A stretch of 64,000 nucleotides of DNA from Pararhizobium polonicum (GTDB lineage: Bacteria > Pseudomonadota > Alphaproteobacteria > Rhizobiales > Rhizobiaceae), in assembly GCF_001687365.1 (NCBI RefSeq), contig NZ_LGLV01000007.1, forward strand, positions 124,001 to 188,000, in the 5' to 3' direction. Below the pieces are notes generated by a model. It was not told the origin of the DNA. It ran no database searches and was given only the letters and a program-made list of their open reading frames with translations. The translations under genes were made by a program, and so were the position numbers. This document shows positions 51,268 through 59,220 of the stretch, in pieces (the stretch's first letter is position 1; the number at the start of each line of letters is the position of its first letter).

Positions 51268-52173
51268 TCAGGCGGCGTCTTTCCAAAGCAGCCGGATTGT
51301 CCGGCTCTCGTCCTTCGGATCGTCGCGGAAGGCGGAATCCGCCACCTTCAGCGCGGCCTTCCGCAGCGCCTCCTGCCGGGTCGTCATCAAGGAGCGAAGA
51401 GTGGCCAGATCCTCGCTCTTTCCGAAAAGATGCGGCTGTTCGTTGACGAGGGAGGACAGCAGCGCAAGATCGTTGTGATGGCCGAGCAGCTCGGCGATCA
51501 CAGCCGCTTCCCTGCGTTTGGCATGCATGGCGGAAGGCCAGAGCTGCCGCAGCAGGTCCAGATAGAACCGGTAGTCCTGGCTACGCTTGCGCAATTCGTG
51601 GAAGAGATGGGCGTCGGTGGTGTTTTCGCAAGCCGCGCGTGCGGCGGCGGCCCGTTCCAGTGCCTTGCGCCAGCCCTTTTCGATGCGTGTGGCGCTCTTG
51701 CCGGCACCGTCCTCAAAGGTGATGCGGGAGAGTGCCTCGAGCGCACGGCCGCAGGTGGCAATCGCCGCCGCCACGCTGTCTTCGACAGATGTCTCACTGG
51801 TGGCCCGTTCGTCGCGCCGGGCAGTCAGCATCTTGGCGATGCGCTTCAGTGCCGCACGCTCTTTTCCGGTTTCCGCGTGGTCCGCCAGATAATGGCTGAC
51901 CTCGACGAGAGCCGTCGCATCGCGAAACGTCGAGAGCGTCCTTGCCATGGTGCGGATGCGCGCATTTTCCGTGCGCCGGAAGGCCGGGATATCGGCAGCG
52001 GCGAGACGGTAGAGGGAGCGCAGCCTTTTGAAATTCTTGCGGGCTTGATGGATGGCCTCTACAAGCCCGTCCGGACGTTCGGTCAGCGCGGCGATGGCAC
52101 GCTGCAATTGCTCGGTGCCGGCCGCCTTGAATTCCCCGGTGAAATGTTCAGAAGGGCGAATACGATAACTCAT
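51268..52173 (-). CDS. CHAD domain protein
   Basis: A 301-residue helical CHAD protein, expected to bind polyphosphate. The N-terminal helices are rich in basic residues and His (HQARKNFKRLRSLYRL; RIRTMARTL) and a second CHAD half has HLFHELRKRSQDYRFYLDLL, LGHHNDLALL. The ATG at 52173 gives MSYRIRPSEHF; its first 26 bases overlap the 3' end of the CYTH gene. In other bacteria the CYTH and CHAD domains are fused in one protein (for example E. coli YgiF), so the pair probably acts together in triphosphate metabolism. Confidence 0.9.
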   Translation of the reverse strand: MSYRIRPSEHFTGEFKAAGTEQLQRAIAALTERPDGLVEAIHQARKNFKRLRSLYRLAAADIPAFRRTENARIRTMARTLSTFRDATALVEVSHYLADHAETGKERAALKRIAKMLTARRDERATSETSVEDSVAAAIATCGRALEALSRITFEDGAGKSATRIEKGWRKALERAAAARAACENTTDAHLFHELRKRSQDYRFYLDLLRQLWPSAMHAKRREAAVIAELLGHHNDLALLSSLVNEQPHLFGKSEDLATLRSLMTTRQEALRKAALKVADSAFRDDPKDESRTIRLLWKDAA

Positions 52174-52645
52174 GATCCGCCTTCGAAACCAAGGGGCTGG
52201 TTGAGAGATACTGATTCGAATAGTGAGGGTCGCCGGTGACCTCGGCACCCAGCCATGAAGGAAGGTCCGGCGTGTCGCCTTCGGCACTCAGTTCGACTTC
52301 GGCAATGACGAGGCCGTCATGGGCGCCGCCGTAGACATCGACCTCCCAGATAAAACCGCGATGTTTCACCTCATAGCGGGTCTTCTCGATGGTGAGCCCG
52401 ATGGCCTTCGACATCAGCTCCTTGGCATCGGCAAGCGGAATATCATACTCGAACTCGTCGCGCGTCATCGAGCCGTTGCTGATCTTGACGGTCAGCCTGG
52501 CGCGCGTGTCGTCCATCAGCCGCACGCGGGCCGAGCGGTCGTCCATCGTGACGATATAGGCCTGCAGCAGACGCGTCCCGGTATCCGCCCCATCCCGCCA
52601 TTCGTCGGACGCGACCAGAAACTTGCGTTCGATTTCCTTGGCCAT
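52148..52645 (-). CDS. CYTH domain triphosphatase
   Basis: A 165-residue CYTH tunnel enzyme. The metal/phosphate signature EIERKF (residues 4-9) is followed by alternating charged beta strands (VRLMDDTRARLTVK; DEFEYDIP; RYEVKHRGFIWEVDVY; VIAEVELSAE), giving the acidic and basic tunnel walls. Such proteins hydrolyse inorganic triphosphate. It is the upstream partner of the CHAD gene with which it overlaps by 26 bases. Confidence 0.92.
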   Translation of the reverse strand: MAKEIERKFLVASDEWRDGADTGTRLLQAYIVTMDDRSARVRLMDDTRARLTVKISNGSMTRDEFEYDIPLADAKELMSKAIGLTIEKTRYEVKHRGFIWEVDVYGGAHDGLVIAEVELSAEGDTPDLPSWLGAEVTGDPHYSNQYLSTSPLVSKADHELSYSPF

Positions 52646-52880
52646 TGCCCTGCCTGCCGCTTTGTCGACGCCGATCGAGCGCAGACTACAGGATTGTGAC
52701 GATGGGACAAGCGCGCACTTGGGGCTTGGCGTTACCTGCGGCGAAGCGTTGCAGCGGGCCGCTTGTCAAGCCCGCGTCACGATGCTCGAATAGGTTCGAA
52801 AGCGCCCGTTTGGTATCGACAAAGGCGGATGGGAAGAGTATTCGAACGTCACTTCAATCGTTTTAAAAAGGCGGTCCGGC

Positions 52881-53519
52881 ATGAGCGAGAAAACCGAAAA
52901 ACTTCTTTCCGTCCTGAAATTGCAGCCGGTCGTACCGGTTCTGATCATTGATGACGTTGCGACAGCCGTGCCTTTGGCGCGGGCTCTTGTCGCCGGCGGA
53001 TTGAAGGCGATCGAGATCACCCTGCGCACGACGGCGGCTCTTGAGGCCATCCGTGCCGTCGCCAACGAGGTCGAAGGCGCCGTCGCCGGTGCCGGCACCA
53101 TCCTTAATGCCGCTCAATACCAGGCGGCGGTCGAAGCGGGCTCGCAGTTCATCGTCAGCCCCGGTACGACGCAGGAACTGATCGACGCCGCCAATGATTC
53201 CGACATTCCGCTGCTTCCGGGTGCCGCAACCGCCAGCGAGGTCATGGGCCTGCGCGAAGAAGGCTACAAGGTGATGAAGTTCTTCCCGGCCGAACAGGCG
53301 GGCGGTGCCGCCTATCTCAAGTCGCTGTCCTCGCCGCTTGCCGGCACGCTGTTCTGCCCGACCGGCGGCATTTCGCTGTCGAATGCGAAGGACTACCTGT
53401 CGCTGCCCAACGTCGTCTGCGTCGGCGGCTCCTGGGTCGCGCCGAAGGAACTGGTCGCCAGGGGCGATTGGGCCGGTATCACCAAGCTTGCCGCGGAAGC
53501 GTTCGCGCTCAGGGGCTGA
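52881..53519 (+). CDS. eda: 2-dehydro-3-deoxy-phosphogluconate aldolase
   Basis: Eda splits KDPG into pyruvate and glyceraldehyde-3-phosphate in the Entner-Doudoroff path, the main hexose route in rhizobia. The 212-residue protein has the catalytic E45 in AIEITLRT and the Schiff-base K133 in VMKFFPAEQ, the same positions as in E. coli Eda, plus SPGTT and PTGGIS phosphate loops. It stands alone here; no edd or zwf is adjacent. A good terminator follows 20 bases past the stop. Confidence 0.95.
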   Translation: MSEKTEKLLSVLKLQPVVPVLIIDDVATAVPLARALVAGGLKAIEITLRTTAALEAIRAVANEVEGAVAGAGTILNAAQYQAAVEAGSQFIVSPGTTQELIDAANDSDIPLLPGAATASEVMGLREEGYKVMKFFPAEQAGGAAYLKSLSSPLAGTLFCPTGGISLSNAKDYLSLPNVVCVGGSWVAPKELVARGDWAGITKLAAEAFALRG

Positions 53520-53538
53520 TCCAACCGCCAAAGCATTC

Positions 53539-53570
53539 AAAAGGCCGGAGCGCTTGCTGCCGGCCTTTTT
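53539..53570 (+). terminator. Intrinsic terminator after eda
   Basis: A stem AAAAGGCCGG (53539-53548) with CCGGCCTTTT (53560-53569) and 11-base loop, ending in a TTTTT run. Typical rho-independent terminator. Confidence 0.9.
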
Positions 53571-53655
53571 CATGTCCGGTGTCTTTTATTTGTATTCCTT
53601 TCGTTGCATTCCTATGTCTCCATTCGACTTCAACCGGCCAAGGGAGTGTGACCGA

Positions 53656-54435
53656 ATGTTTGACGCGAAGAAATTGCTGGACCAGTTTTTAGGCTCGCAG
53701 ATCCCGGGCGCCGGCGGCACGGTGCGGGACCGCGCCGGGCAGGCGACGCAGCTCGCCAAGGACAATCCGCTGGCCGCAGGCGCCATCGCCGCCGTTCTGC
53801 TCGGCACCGGCACCGGCCGTCAGGTGACGGGCTCTGCCCTGAAGCTCGGCGGTCTCGCCGCCATCGCCGGCCTCGGATATCAGGCCTACAAGAATTACCA
53901 GGCCGGCAAGGAGCCGGTCGCACAGCCGGAAGCACAGGCCCAGCCAGAGCTTCTGCCCGCACCGGCCGATTCCGGCTTCAGCAGCGAACCGGCGGCAATC
54001 CGCAATGATTTCGTGCTGGTTCTGGTTCGCGCCATGATCGCGGCTGCCCGCGCCGATGGTCATATCGACGATGCCGAGCGCGCCCGCATCATGGACAAGG
54101 TCAAGGTGTCGGGTCTCGATTCGGAAGCCGAAGGGTTCCTCAATGATGAATTGAGCAAGCCCGTCGATCTCGACAGCATCGTTGCGGCGGCCGTAACGGA
54201 AGAAGAGCGCGTCGAGCTCTATACGGCTTCGCGTCTTGCCATCGATGCCGACAGCCGGGCCGAACGCGGCTATCTCGATCAGCTGGCCGGACGCCTCGGC
54301 CTTGCCGATGCATTGATCGATCATATCGAGGCGACGGTCTCTTCCGCCAAGGGTCCGGTGGTGGAAGCGCAGGCGAATGCGCCCCAGACTTCGGTGCCGC
54401 AAACGGGCCAGCCGCCGATCAAATCGCCCTGGTGA
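53656..54435 (+). CDS. DUF533 / TerB-like inner-membrane protein
   Basis: A 259-residue protein. The N-terminal part has a glycine/alanine-rich hydrophobic stretch (LAAGAIAAVLLGTGTGRQVTGSALKLGGLAAIAGLGY, about 40-78), then a Pro/Ala/Gln-rich linker and a C-terminal TerB-like helical domain (VRAMIAAARADGHIDDAERARIM; YTASRLAIDADSRAERGYLDQLA). That layout is DUF533 (YebE type). The ATG at 53656 has GGGAG upstream; the longer frame from 53305 overlaps eda. Function is unknown. Confidence 0.85.
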   Translation: MFDAKKLLDQFLGSQIPGAGGTVRDRAGQATQLAKDNPLAAGAIAAVLLGTGTGRQVTGSALKLGGLAAIAGLGYQAYKNYQAGKEPVAQPEAQAQPELLPAPADSGFSSEPAAIRNDFVLVLVRAMIAAARADGHIDDAERARIMDKVKVSGLDSEAEGFLNDELSKPVDLDSIVAAAVTEEERVELYTASRLAIDADSRAERGYLDQLAGRLGLADALIDHIEATVSSAKGPVVEAQANAPQTSVPQTGQPPIKSPW

Positions 54436-54567
54436 TCGATCCATCATCACTTTGCATTTGTGCGGATGACTGAGCTGTCCTATGCCAGCGTCAGATCCGT
54501 TGTCATGACCGGTCCGGGCAGCCCCCTGCCGGTCATGACGATGGTGCTGTTGATCCGGGAGGTGCAG

Positions 54568-55260
54568 ATGCGTGATTTGACGAATTGGACCGGCTGTCCG
54601 GCGCCGGCGCCGGTGACGCTGGACGGCCGTTACGTCCGGATCGTGCCCTATGACCGCACCGCGCATCTGGACGCGCTGTGGCAGGCTTTCGGCGGGCTCG
54701 ATATCAATGCGCGCCTTCAATATTTCGCGCAGGACGATTTTCGCGGCATCGCGGATTTCGATGCCTGGCTGACCGCCGTGCAGAAATCCGGCTGGATCAC
54801 GCAGGTGTTCTACGACAAGGCCAGCGGCGATGTCGTCGGCATGGCCAATTACATGCGGCCCGATCCGGCAAACGGGGTGGTCGAAGTCGGCGGTGTCGCG
54901 CATTCCTTTGCGATGGCGCGCTCGCCTCTCTCGACTGAGGTGCATTACCTGATGGCCAGGCACGCTTTCGAGGGGCTGGGCTATCGGCGCTACGAATGGA
55001 AGTGCGACAATCGCAACGAAGCCAGCAAGAAGACCGCCAACCGCCTCGGCTTCACCTTCGAGGGCGTCTTTCGCCAGCATATGCTTTCCAAGCGGGCCAA
55101 TCGGGATACCGCGTGGTTTTCGATCATCGACGGGGAGTGGCCCTTGCTGAAGGCTGCCTTCGAAGCCTGGTTGTCGCCGGAGAATTTTTCAGGCGACGGA
55201 ACGCAGAAGCGCAAGCTCGAAGACATCCGCGCAGATCTTGCTCAGAAGGAGACGGCATGA
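54568..55260 (+). CDS. GNAT family N-acetyltransferase (RimJ/RimL-like)
   Basis: A 230-residue acetyltransferase of the RimJ/RimL subgroup. The fold is visible as GRYVRIVPYDRTAHLDALWQAF, a middle strand VVGMANYMRPDP, and the acetyl-CoA-type region HYLMARHAFEGLGYRRYEWKCDNRNEASKKTANRLGFTFEG, which matches the segment before the catalytic helix. The ATG at 54568 has GGGAGG six bases upstream. Substrate unknown. Its stop overlaps the start of the small membrane gene by four bases. Confidence 0.88.
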   Translation: MRDLTNWTGCPAPAPVTLDGRYVRIVPYDRTAHLDALWQAFGGLDINARLQYFAQDDFRGIADFDAWLTAVQKSGWITQVFYDKASGDVVGMANYMRPDPANGVVEVGGVAHSFAMARSPLSTEVHYLMARHAFEGLGYRRYEWKCDNRNEASKKTANRLGFTFEGVFRQHMLSKRANRDTAWFSIIDGEWPLLKAAFEAWLSPENFSGDGTQKRKLEDIRADLAQKETA

Positions 55261-55472
55261 ACGCGCCGGAACAGAAAGACCGCTCGCCGGCGATTGCCGC
55301 CGCCATCATCCTGCTTGTCGTCGGGGTGGGGTTTTTCGTCCTGCCGAAAATCATGCTCTGGATCGGCGACTTTTCGCCGTTGCTTGCCGGCGCCTTCGGC
55401 GGATTGTTCGTGCTCGGTTTCTTCCTGATCTTCTGGCTGCGGGCCCGCTACCAGCGCCGGCGCGGGCTCTGA
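55257..55472 (+). CDS. Small two-helix membrane protein
   Basis: A 71-residue protein with hydrophobic segments at about 12-34 and 42-60 and a basic C-terminus (RARYQRRRGL). Its ATG overlaps the TGA of the acetyltransferase gene (ATGA), and the upstream sequence AAGGAGACGGC supplies a good site. No function can be given. It precedes the inverted-repeat element. Confidence 0.75.
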   Translation: MNAPEQKDRSPAIAAAIILLVVGVGFFVLPKIMLWIGDFSPLLAGAFGGLFVLGFFLIFWLRARYQRRRGL

Positions 55473-55801
55473 CTGCTTGTTTTTCGCAATTCCGGACGCA
55501 AAACCGCTGTGCACTTTTGCTGGAATTGCTTTGGAGCGCTTCATCTTCAAACGGAAGCAATTCTGTTGGCTCAAACCGGCCGGGCCGCGAGAAGGTCGGC
55601 GCAGGGCGATGCCGAGCCCATCGTACAAGCCGGCCGACGCTGCGGACGGCCGGTTTCAGCCAACCCTTTGGGCCGGATGAATTTCGGCCATTACCGGCGG
55701 CTGCCGTCTCGACCGCAGCTTTTGCTGCGCTCTTCGCCAACCGCCTTGGTCCTGGCCGAAATTCCTTCCGGCAGAATGCTTCCGTTTGAAGATGAAGCGC
55801 T
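55473..55801. mobile_element. Intergenic element with ~31-base terminal inverted repeats (MITE-like)
   Basis: The 3' arm (55772-55802) and 5' arm (55534-55565) match as inverted repeats with only one inserted base over about 31 positions (cores GCGCTTCATCTTCAAACGG and CCGTTTGAAGATGAAGCGC). About 206 bases lie between. No transposase frame is present, so it fits a non-autonomous miniature element or a large rhizobial palindromic repeat. The right arm ends at the stop codon of the NicO gene. Confidence 0.65.
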
Positions 55802-56878
55802 CTAGCCCTGCAGTGACGCCCCGAGCAGCACGAAGCCCAGCACCAGCACCAGCAGGGCGCCGGAGATTTCGATGCCGTTGCTGATGCGCATGGCTGCTGC
55901 TCCGCTTGAGGCGTAGCGGACAGCCAGATCCTTGGCGGTGACCGCCAGCGTCGCCAGCGCCGAAACGGTGATGGCGGTGCCGATCGACATGGCAAAGACC
56001 GAGAGAACGCCACCCAGATAAAGCCCGTTCAACAGCGCAAAGCTGAGTACGATCAGCGCGCCGGAGCAGGGCCGCAATCCCACCGCGATGATGGCCGACC
56101 AGGCCTCGCGGAGTGCGAAACGATCGCCCTTCAGCATCGATGGATCGGGAGCATGGGCGTGGCCGCAGGTATCGCAGACCTCGCCCGGCCCATGGCTGTG
56201 ACCGTGGTCATGAGAATGTCCGTGATCGTGCGCATGCCCGTGGTCATGGGCGTGGTGCGCGTGATCGTGCCCATGGTCATGATGGTGATCATGGCCGTGA
56301 TGATCGTGGGCGATGGCCGGCGCCAGGCTGCGCGCCCGCATGGCCCGCAGCTTGCGGAACAGCAGCCAGCCGCCGAAGGCCGCGATCAGGGCGTAGCTGA
56401 CCACTTCGAGGAAATGCGTCGCCTGCGTCATCGAGATCGACGTTCCGCGCAGCACCAGATAGGCGGCTCCGACGAGAAGGATGGCGACCAGCCCCTGCAG
56501 CATCGAGGACAGGAAGGACAGAAGCACGCCGCGCTTCAGTTCGGTCTCGTTGGCGATCATGTAGGAGGAGATCACCGCCTTGCCGTGGCCGGGGCCGGCG
56601 GCGTGGAAGACGCCATAGGCAAAGGACAGCCCGATCAGCGACCAGAGATGCCAGGGGTTTTCCCGCATGCCTTTGATCGCTTCCGTCAGCGTATGGTAGA
56701 AGCGCTGCTGCTCCATGTTCACCCAGGCGAAAAATCCGCCGAAGATGCCGGTGGTCGAGAAGGACGGCTCGGCGGTGCCGATGCCAAGCGGCGACTGGGC
56801 GTGGGCCATGGTTGCGCAAAGGGCCGTGAGCATCAGCGCAAGGCCGATCAACCGGACAGGGGGGCGGGCCGTCAGCAT
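55802..56878 (-). CDS. NicO-family nickel/cobalt transporter
   Basis: A 358-residue transporter with a possible signal peptide (to AHAQ near residue 28) and about six or seven transmembrane segments. The family motifs are SFAYGVFHAAGPGHGKAVISSY and GLRPCSGALIVLSFAL. A His/Asp/Gly-rich loop of about 50 residues (many DHGH repeats, about 193-245) precedes CDTCGHAH, as in RcnA/NicO proteins, and should bind metal. It overlaps the DUF1007 gene upstream by seven bases, a common pairing. Confidence 0.9.
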   Translation of the reverse strand: MLTARPPVRLIGLALMLTALCATMAHAQSPLGIGTAEPSFSTTGIFGGFFAWVNMEQQRFYHTLTEAIKGMRENPWHLWSLIGLSFAYGVFHAAGPGHGKAVISSYMIANETELKRGVLLSFLSSMLQGLVAILLVGAAYLVLRGTSISMTQATHFLEVVSYALIAAFGGWLLFRKLRAMRARSLAPAIAHDHHGHDHHHDHGHDHAHHAHDHGHAHDHGHSHDHGHSHGPGEVCDTCGHAHAPDPSMLKGDRFALREAWSAIIAVGLRPCSGALIVLSFALLNGLYLGGVLSVFAMSIGTAITVSALATLAVTAKDLAVRYASSGAAAMRISNGIEISGALLVLVLGFVLLGASLQG

Positions 56879-57513
56879 TTGAATTCGATCCTTGTGGCAA
56901 ACATTTTCGACATGTCGGTCCCGGTCGGGTCGTTGAAGAAAGCGTCGGTGAGGGTCGCCTGGTTCTGGGCCAGCACTTCATCGGGGTCCGGACGAACCAC
57001 CTTGTGCTCACAGGCGTTCAGCTGGGCGCCGACCGGCACCAGGTCGCCGTCGGTCGGAAAATCCATCGCCGTGTACATGGTCGGGTCGTATACTCCGAAC
57101 GACAGATTGCCCTTGAGCGGCATGGGTTCGGCGGGCTTGACGGCGAACATCAACAGCAACTGTCCGTCCTTGTAGTCGGCGGTGATCGCATCCGGTTTGT
57201 TGACCTTGATGGTTTTGCCGTTCTGGATGATCGTCGTGTAGTAATTGTATTCCGCCAGCGAATCGAGAACCGTCTTGCCGACTTCTTCCAGCTCGTCGGG
57301 ATCGAGCTGCGCATTCGAATTCTTGTCGAAATCCATCACCACGCTGGCGGAGAAAAGCTCGTCGAAACGCCAGACATTGCGCAGCTCGGTAATATGGTTC
57401 GTCGCGTCGGCAACGATCTCGAGGCGTGCCTCGGCAAAGATATGCGGATGGGCAAGCGCAACTGAAGGGGCAAGCACTGCCGCTGCCGTCAGGATCAGGG
57501 ACGATGGTTTCAT
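56872..57513 (-). CDS. DUF1007 family periplasmic protein, partner of NicO transporter
   Basis: A 213-residue exported protein with a signal peptide (MKPSSLILTAAAVLAPSVALA) followed directly by HPHIFAEARLEI, a histidine-bearing start that is the DUF1007 signature and could be a metal-binding N-terminus. An EF-hand-like segment (DFDKNSNAQLDPDELEE) is seen near residue 60. It overlaps the NicO gene by seven bases. In this family the pair is thought to serve nickel or cobalt handling; role here is inferred. Confidence 0.88.
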   Translation of the reverse strand: MKPSSLILTAAAVLAPSVALAHPHIFAEARLEIVADATNHITELRNVWRFDELFSASVVMDFDKNSNAQLDPDELEEVGKTVLDSLAEYNYYTTIIQNGKTIKVNKPDAITADYKDGQLLLMFAVKPAEPMPLKGNLSFGVYDPTMYTAMDFPTDGDLVPVGAQLNACEHKVVRPDPDEVLAQNQATLTDAFFNDPTGTDMSKMFATRIEFKC

Positions 57514-57612
57514 ACGGACGTGATTCCCTTGGCTGTTGCGGTGCAATACCGGCATCCATGCAATGTATGTGAAATGGGACGGAATTGGGACTTTCGCCCT
57601 GCGGCAAACGCA

Positions 57613-58512
57613 TCAATTCCCGGTGTGCTTGCGAAACCAGTCATGCAGGAAATCGACGAGGGTCCGCACTTTTGTCGGCAGGTAGCGGCGATGCGGATAG
57701 ATCGCATAGATGCCGCGATCCTTGGGAAGATAGTCTTCCAGAATGGAGACCAGCGTTCCGGCGGCGATCTTCGGCCGGGCGATGAAATCGGGGATGCTGG
57801 AGATGCCGATGCTGGATTCGGCGGCGCGCACGGCGGCGAGCGGGCTGTTGACCTCGATTGGCCCGCCGACGGGAACGCTGAAGCCGGTGCCGTCCTTTTC
57901 GACAAAGCGCCAGTTGCTGTAGGAGCGCCCGTTGGTATCGATGATACAGGCGTGCCGCGACAGCTCCGAGGGGTGGTGGATCGGTCCGCTTTTTTCGAGA
58001 AATTCCGGCGACGCGCAGATTTTCACCTGAAAATCGTCGAGCTTGCGGGCAATCAGCGTCGAATCCTCCAGCTTGGTGATGCGGACGGCGACGTCGAAAC
58101 CCTCCTCGACCAGGTCGACGAAACGGTCGTCCGAGACGATTTCCAGCGACAGTTCCGCATGCGCCTTGCCGAAATCGATCAGCGACTGGCCGATCTCGGC
58201 ATCGACGAAGGTGCGTGGCGCCGAAATGCGCAGGCGGCCCTTGAGGTCGGAATTGCTGGCGCGGACGAGATCGGCGAGATTGTCGATCTCTTTCAGAATT
58301 TCCGATGCGGTCCGGTAGTAGGTATGCCCGGCCTCGGTCAGTGAAAACTGCCGGGTCGTGCGGTTCAGAAGCAGGGCGCCGAGCTCGTCTTCCAGTTCGC
58401 GCACATATTTGGACAGGAGCGCCTTCGAGCGTCCGACGCGCCGCGCGGCGGCGGAAAAACCCTCGGCATCGACGACATCGATAAAGGCGCGAATGCGGGT
58501 CAGGGTGTCCAT
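57613..58512 (-). CDS. LysR family transcriptional regulator
   Basis: A 299-residue LysR regulator with N-terminal HTH (TRIRAFIDVVDAEGFSAAARRVGRSKALLSKYVREL) and the CrgA-like effector domain (LKGRLRISAPRTFVD; RFVEKDGTGF). It is 99 bases upstream of the DUF1007 gene on the same strand and divergent from the decarboxylase leader. Its targets are not indicated; LysR genes often control a divergent neighbour, but the nearest divergent gene, the decarboxylase, starts 708 bases away. Confidence 0.9.
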   Translation of the reverse strand: MDTLTRIRAFIDVVDAEGFSAAARRVGRSKALLSKYVRELEDELGALLLNRTTRQFSLTEAGHTYYRTASEILKEIDNLADLVRASNSDLKGRLRISAPRTFVDAEIGQSLIDFGKAHAELSLEIVSDDRFVDLVEEGFDVAVRITKLEDSTLIARKLDDFQVKICASPEFLEKSGPIHHPSELSRHACIIDTNGRSYSNWRFVEKDGTGFSVPVGGPIEVNSPLAAVRAAESSIGISSIPDFIARPKIAAGTLVSILEDYLPKDRGIYAIYPHRRYLPTKVRTLVDFLHDWFRKHTGN

Positions 58513-58799
58513 CGGGTTTTCATCCTCTGCCTGTGCGATTGCCGTTGCCGCGTTCGATTCGCGCCATCGGCTGGCCGGGTCACAATAGCGGGTTCACGGC
58601 GGCGCCCAGCCGGTTTTCTTGCCGGTTCGCCGGAATTTGTCGAACGTCTGCCGTTTTTTTGAAGGAAATTGATTTGAATCAGGCGCTTAACTCAATCCAG
58701 ACCAGTTCCTCCATTGTTCAATAAATGTGAACGCGCCGATTGTTTCCGTCTCCGTGAAAAATTCAACGGCGAATTCGAAAAAAGTCTTGATTACGACAA
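58513..58799. promoter_or_regulatory. Intergenic region upstream of the LysR gene
   Basis: This part lies between the LysR start and the leader candidate and has AT-rich blocks (58635-58690, 58725-58800) that may hold the leftward LysR promoter and the rightward leader promoter. No gene or clear operator dyad is seen. Confidence 0.4.
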
Positions 58800-58809
58800 G
58801 GTTTTTTCT

Positions 58810-59220
58810 TATCTCCACGTCAGCCCAAAGTCGCACGTGCCCATGGGTGTCCGCCGATCCCTCGTTTGGTGAGGAATTGGTAAGGTACCTGGAACTAACC
58901 CCTCCAGTCGCTATCCCGGCCAACCGGAAATGCGAGGACATCTGAAGCAACGACGGTGCGGGCCTTTTTGTTCTCTCCCTGCTTTCCATCAGCGGGGGTT
59001 ACTGAAGAGGCACACCTTCATTGCCGGACGTGCGGTAGGTTATCCTTCCAATCAATGGCAGACAAAGCGGATCAAAGCTCTTGGCAGGGCGTTGTTCCAC
59101 CATTCGCGCATCGTGCGCATGTCTGGATCCGGGGTCTCCACCGGCTGGTTCCAGGGCGTGCTTACGTATGTCCTTTGTCCTCCACGTCTTCGTGGAGCGT
59201 ACCTGATTGGGGATAGAACC
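58810..59220 (+). ncRNA. Candidate speF-type structured leader of the decarboxylase gene
   Basis: A speF RNA motif has been described upstream of ornithine decarboxylase genes in alphaproteobacteria, and this long leader is in the right place. It has several hairpins: CCTC-GTTTGGT-GAGG near 58867-58881, CTGGA/TCCAG near 58888-58906, and CTCCACG-TCTT-CGTGGAG at 59180-59197 just before the start. I have not matched the consensus base by base, so boundaries are approximate. It may regulate by polyamine or ornithine level. Confidence 0.5.
59055..59216 (+). CDS. Possible 53-residue leader peptide upstream of the decarboxylase
   Basis: A frame starting at ATG 59055 ends at TAG 59214-59216, four bases before the decarboxylase ATG. 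The peptide is rich in His, Arg and Pro in its middle (HRAHVWIRGLHRLVPGRAY) and ends SVPDWG. No Shine-Dalgarno site precedes it, and it lies in the structured leader, so coding is doubtful. If translated, its stop position would let the ribosome reinitiate at the main gene. Confidence 0.3.
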   Translation: MADKADQSSWQGVVPPFAHRAHVWIRGLHRLVPGRAYVCPLSSTSSWSVPDWG

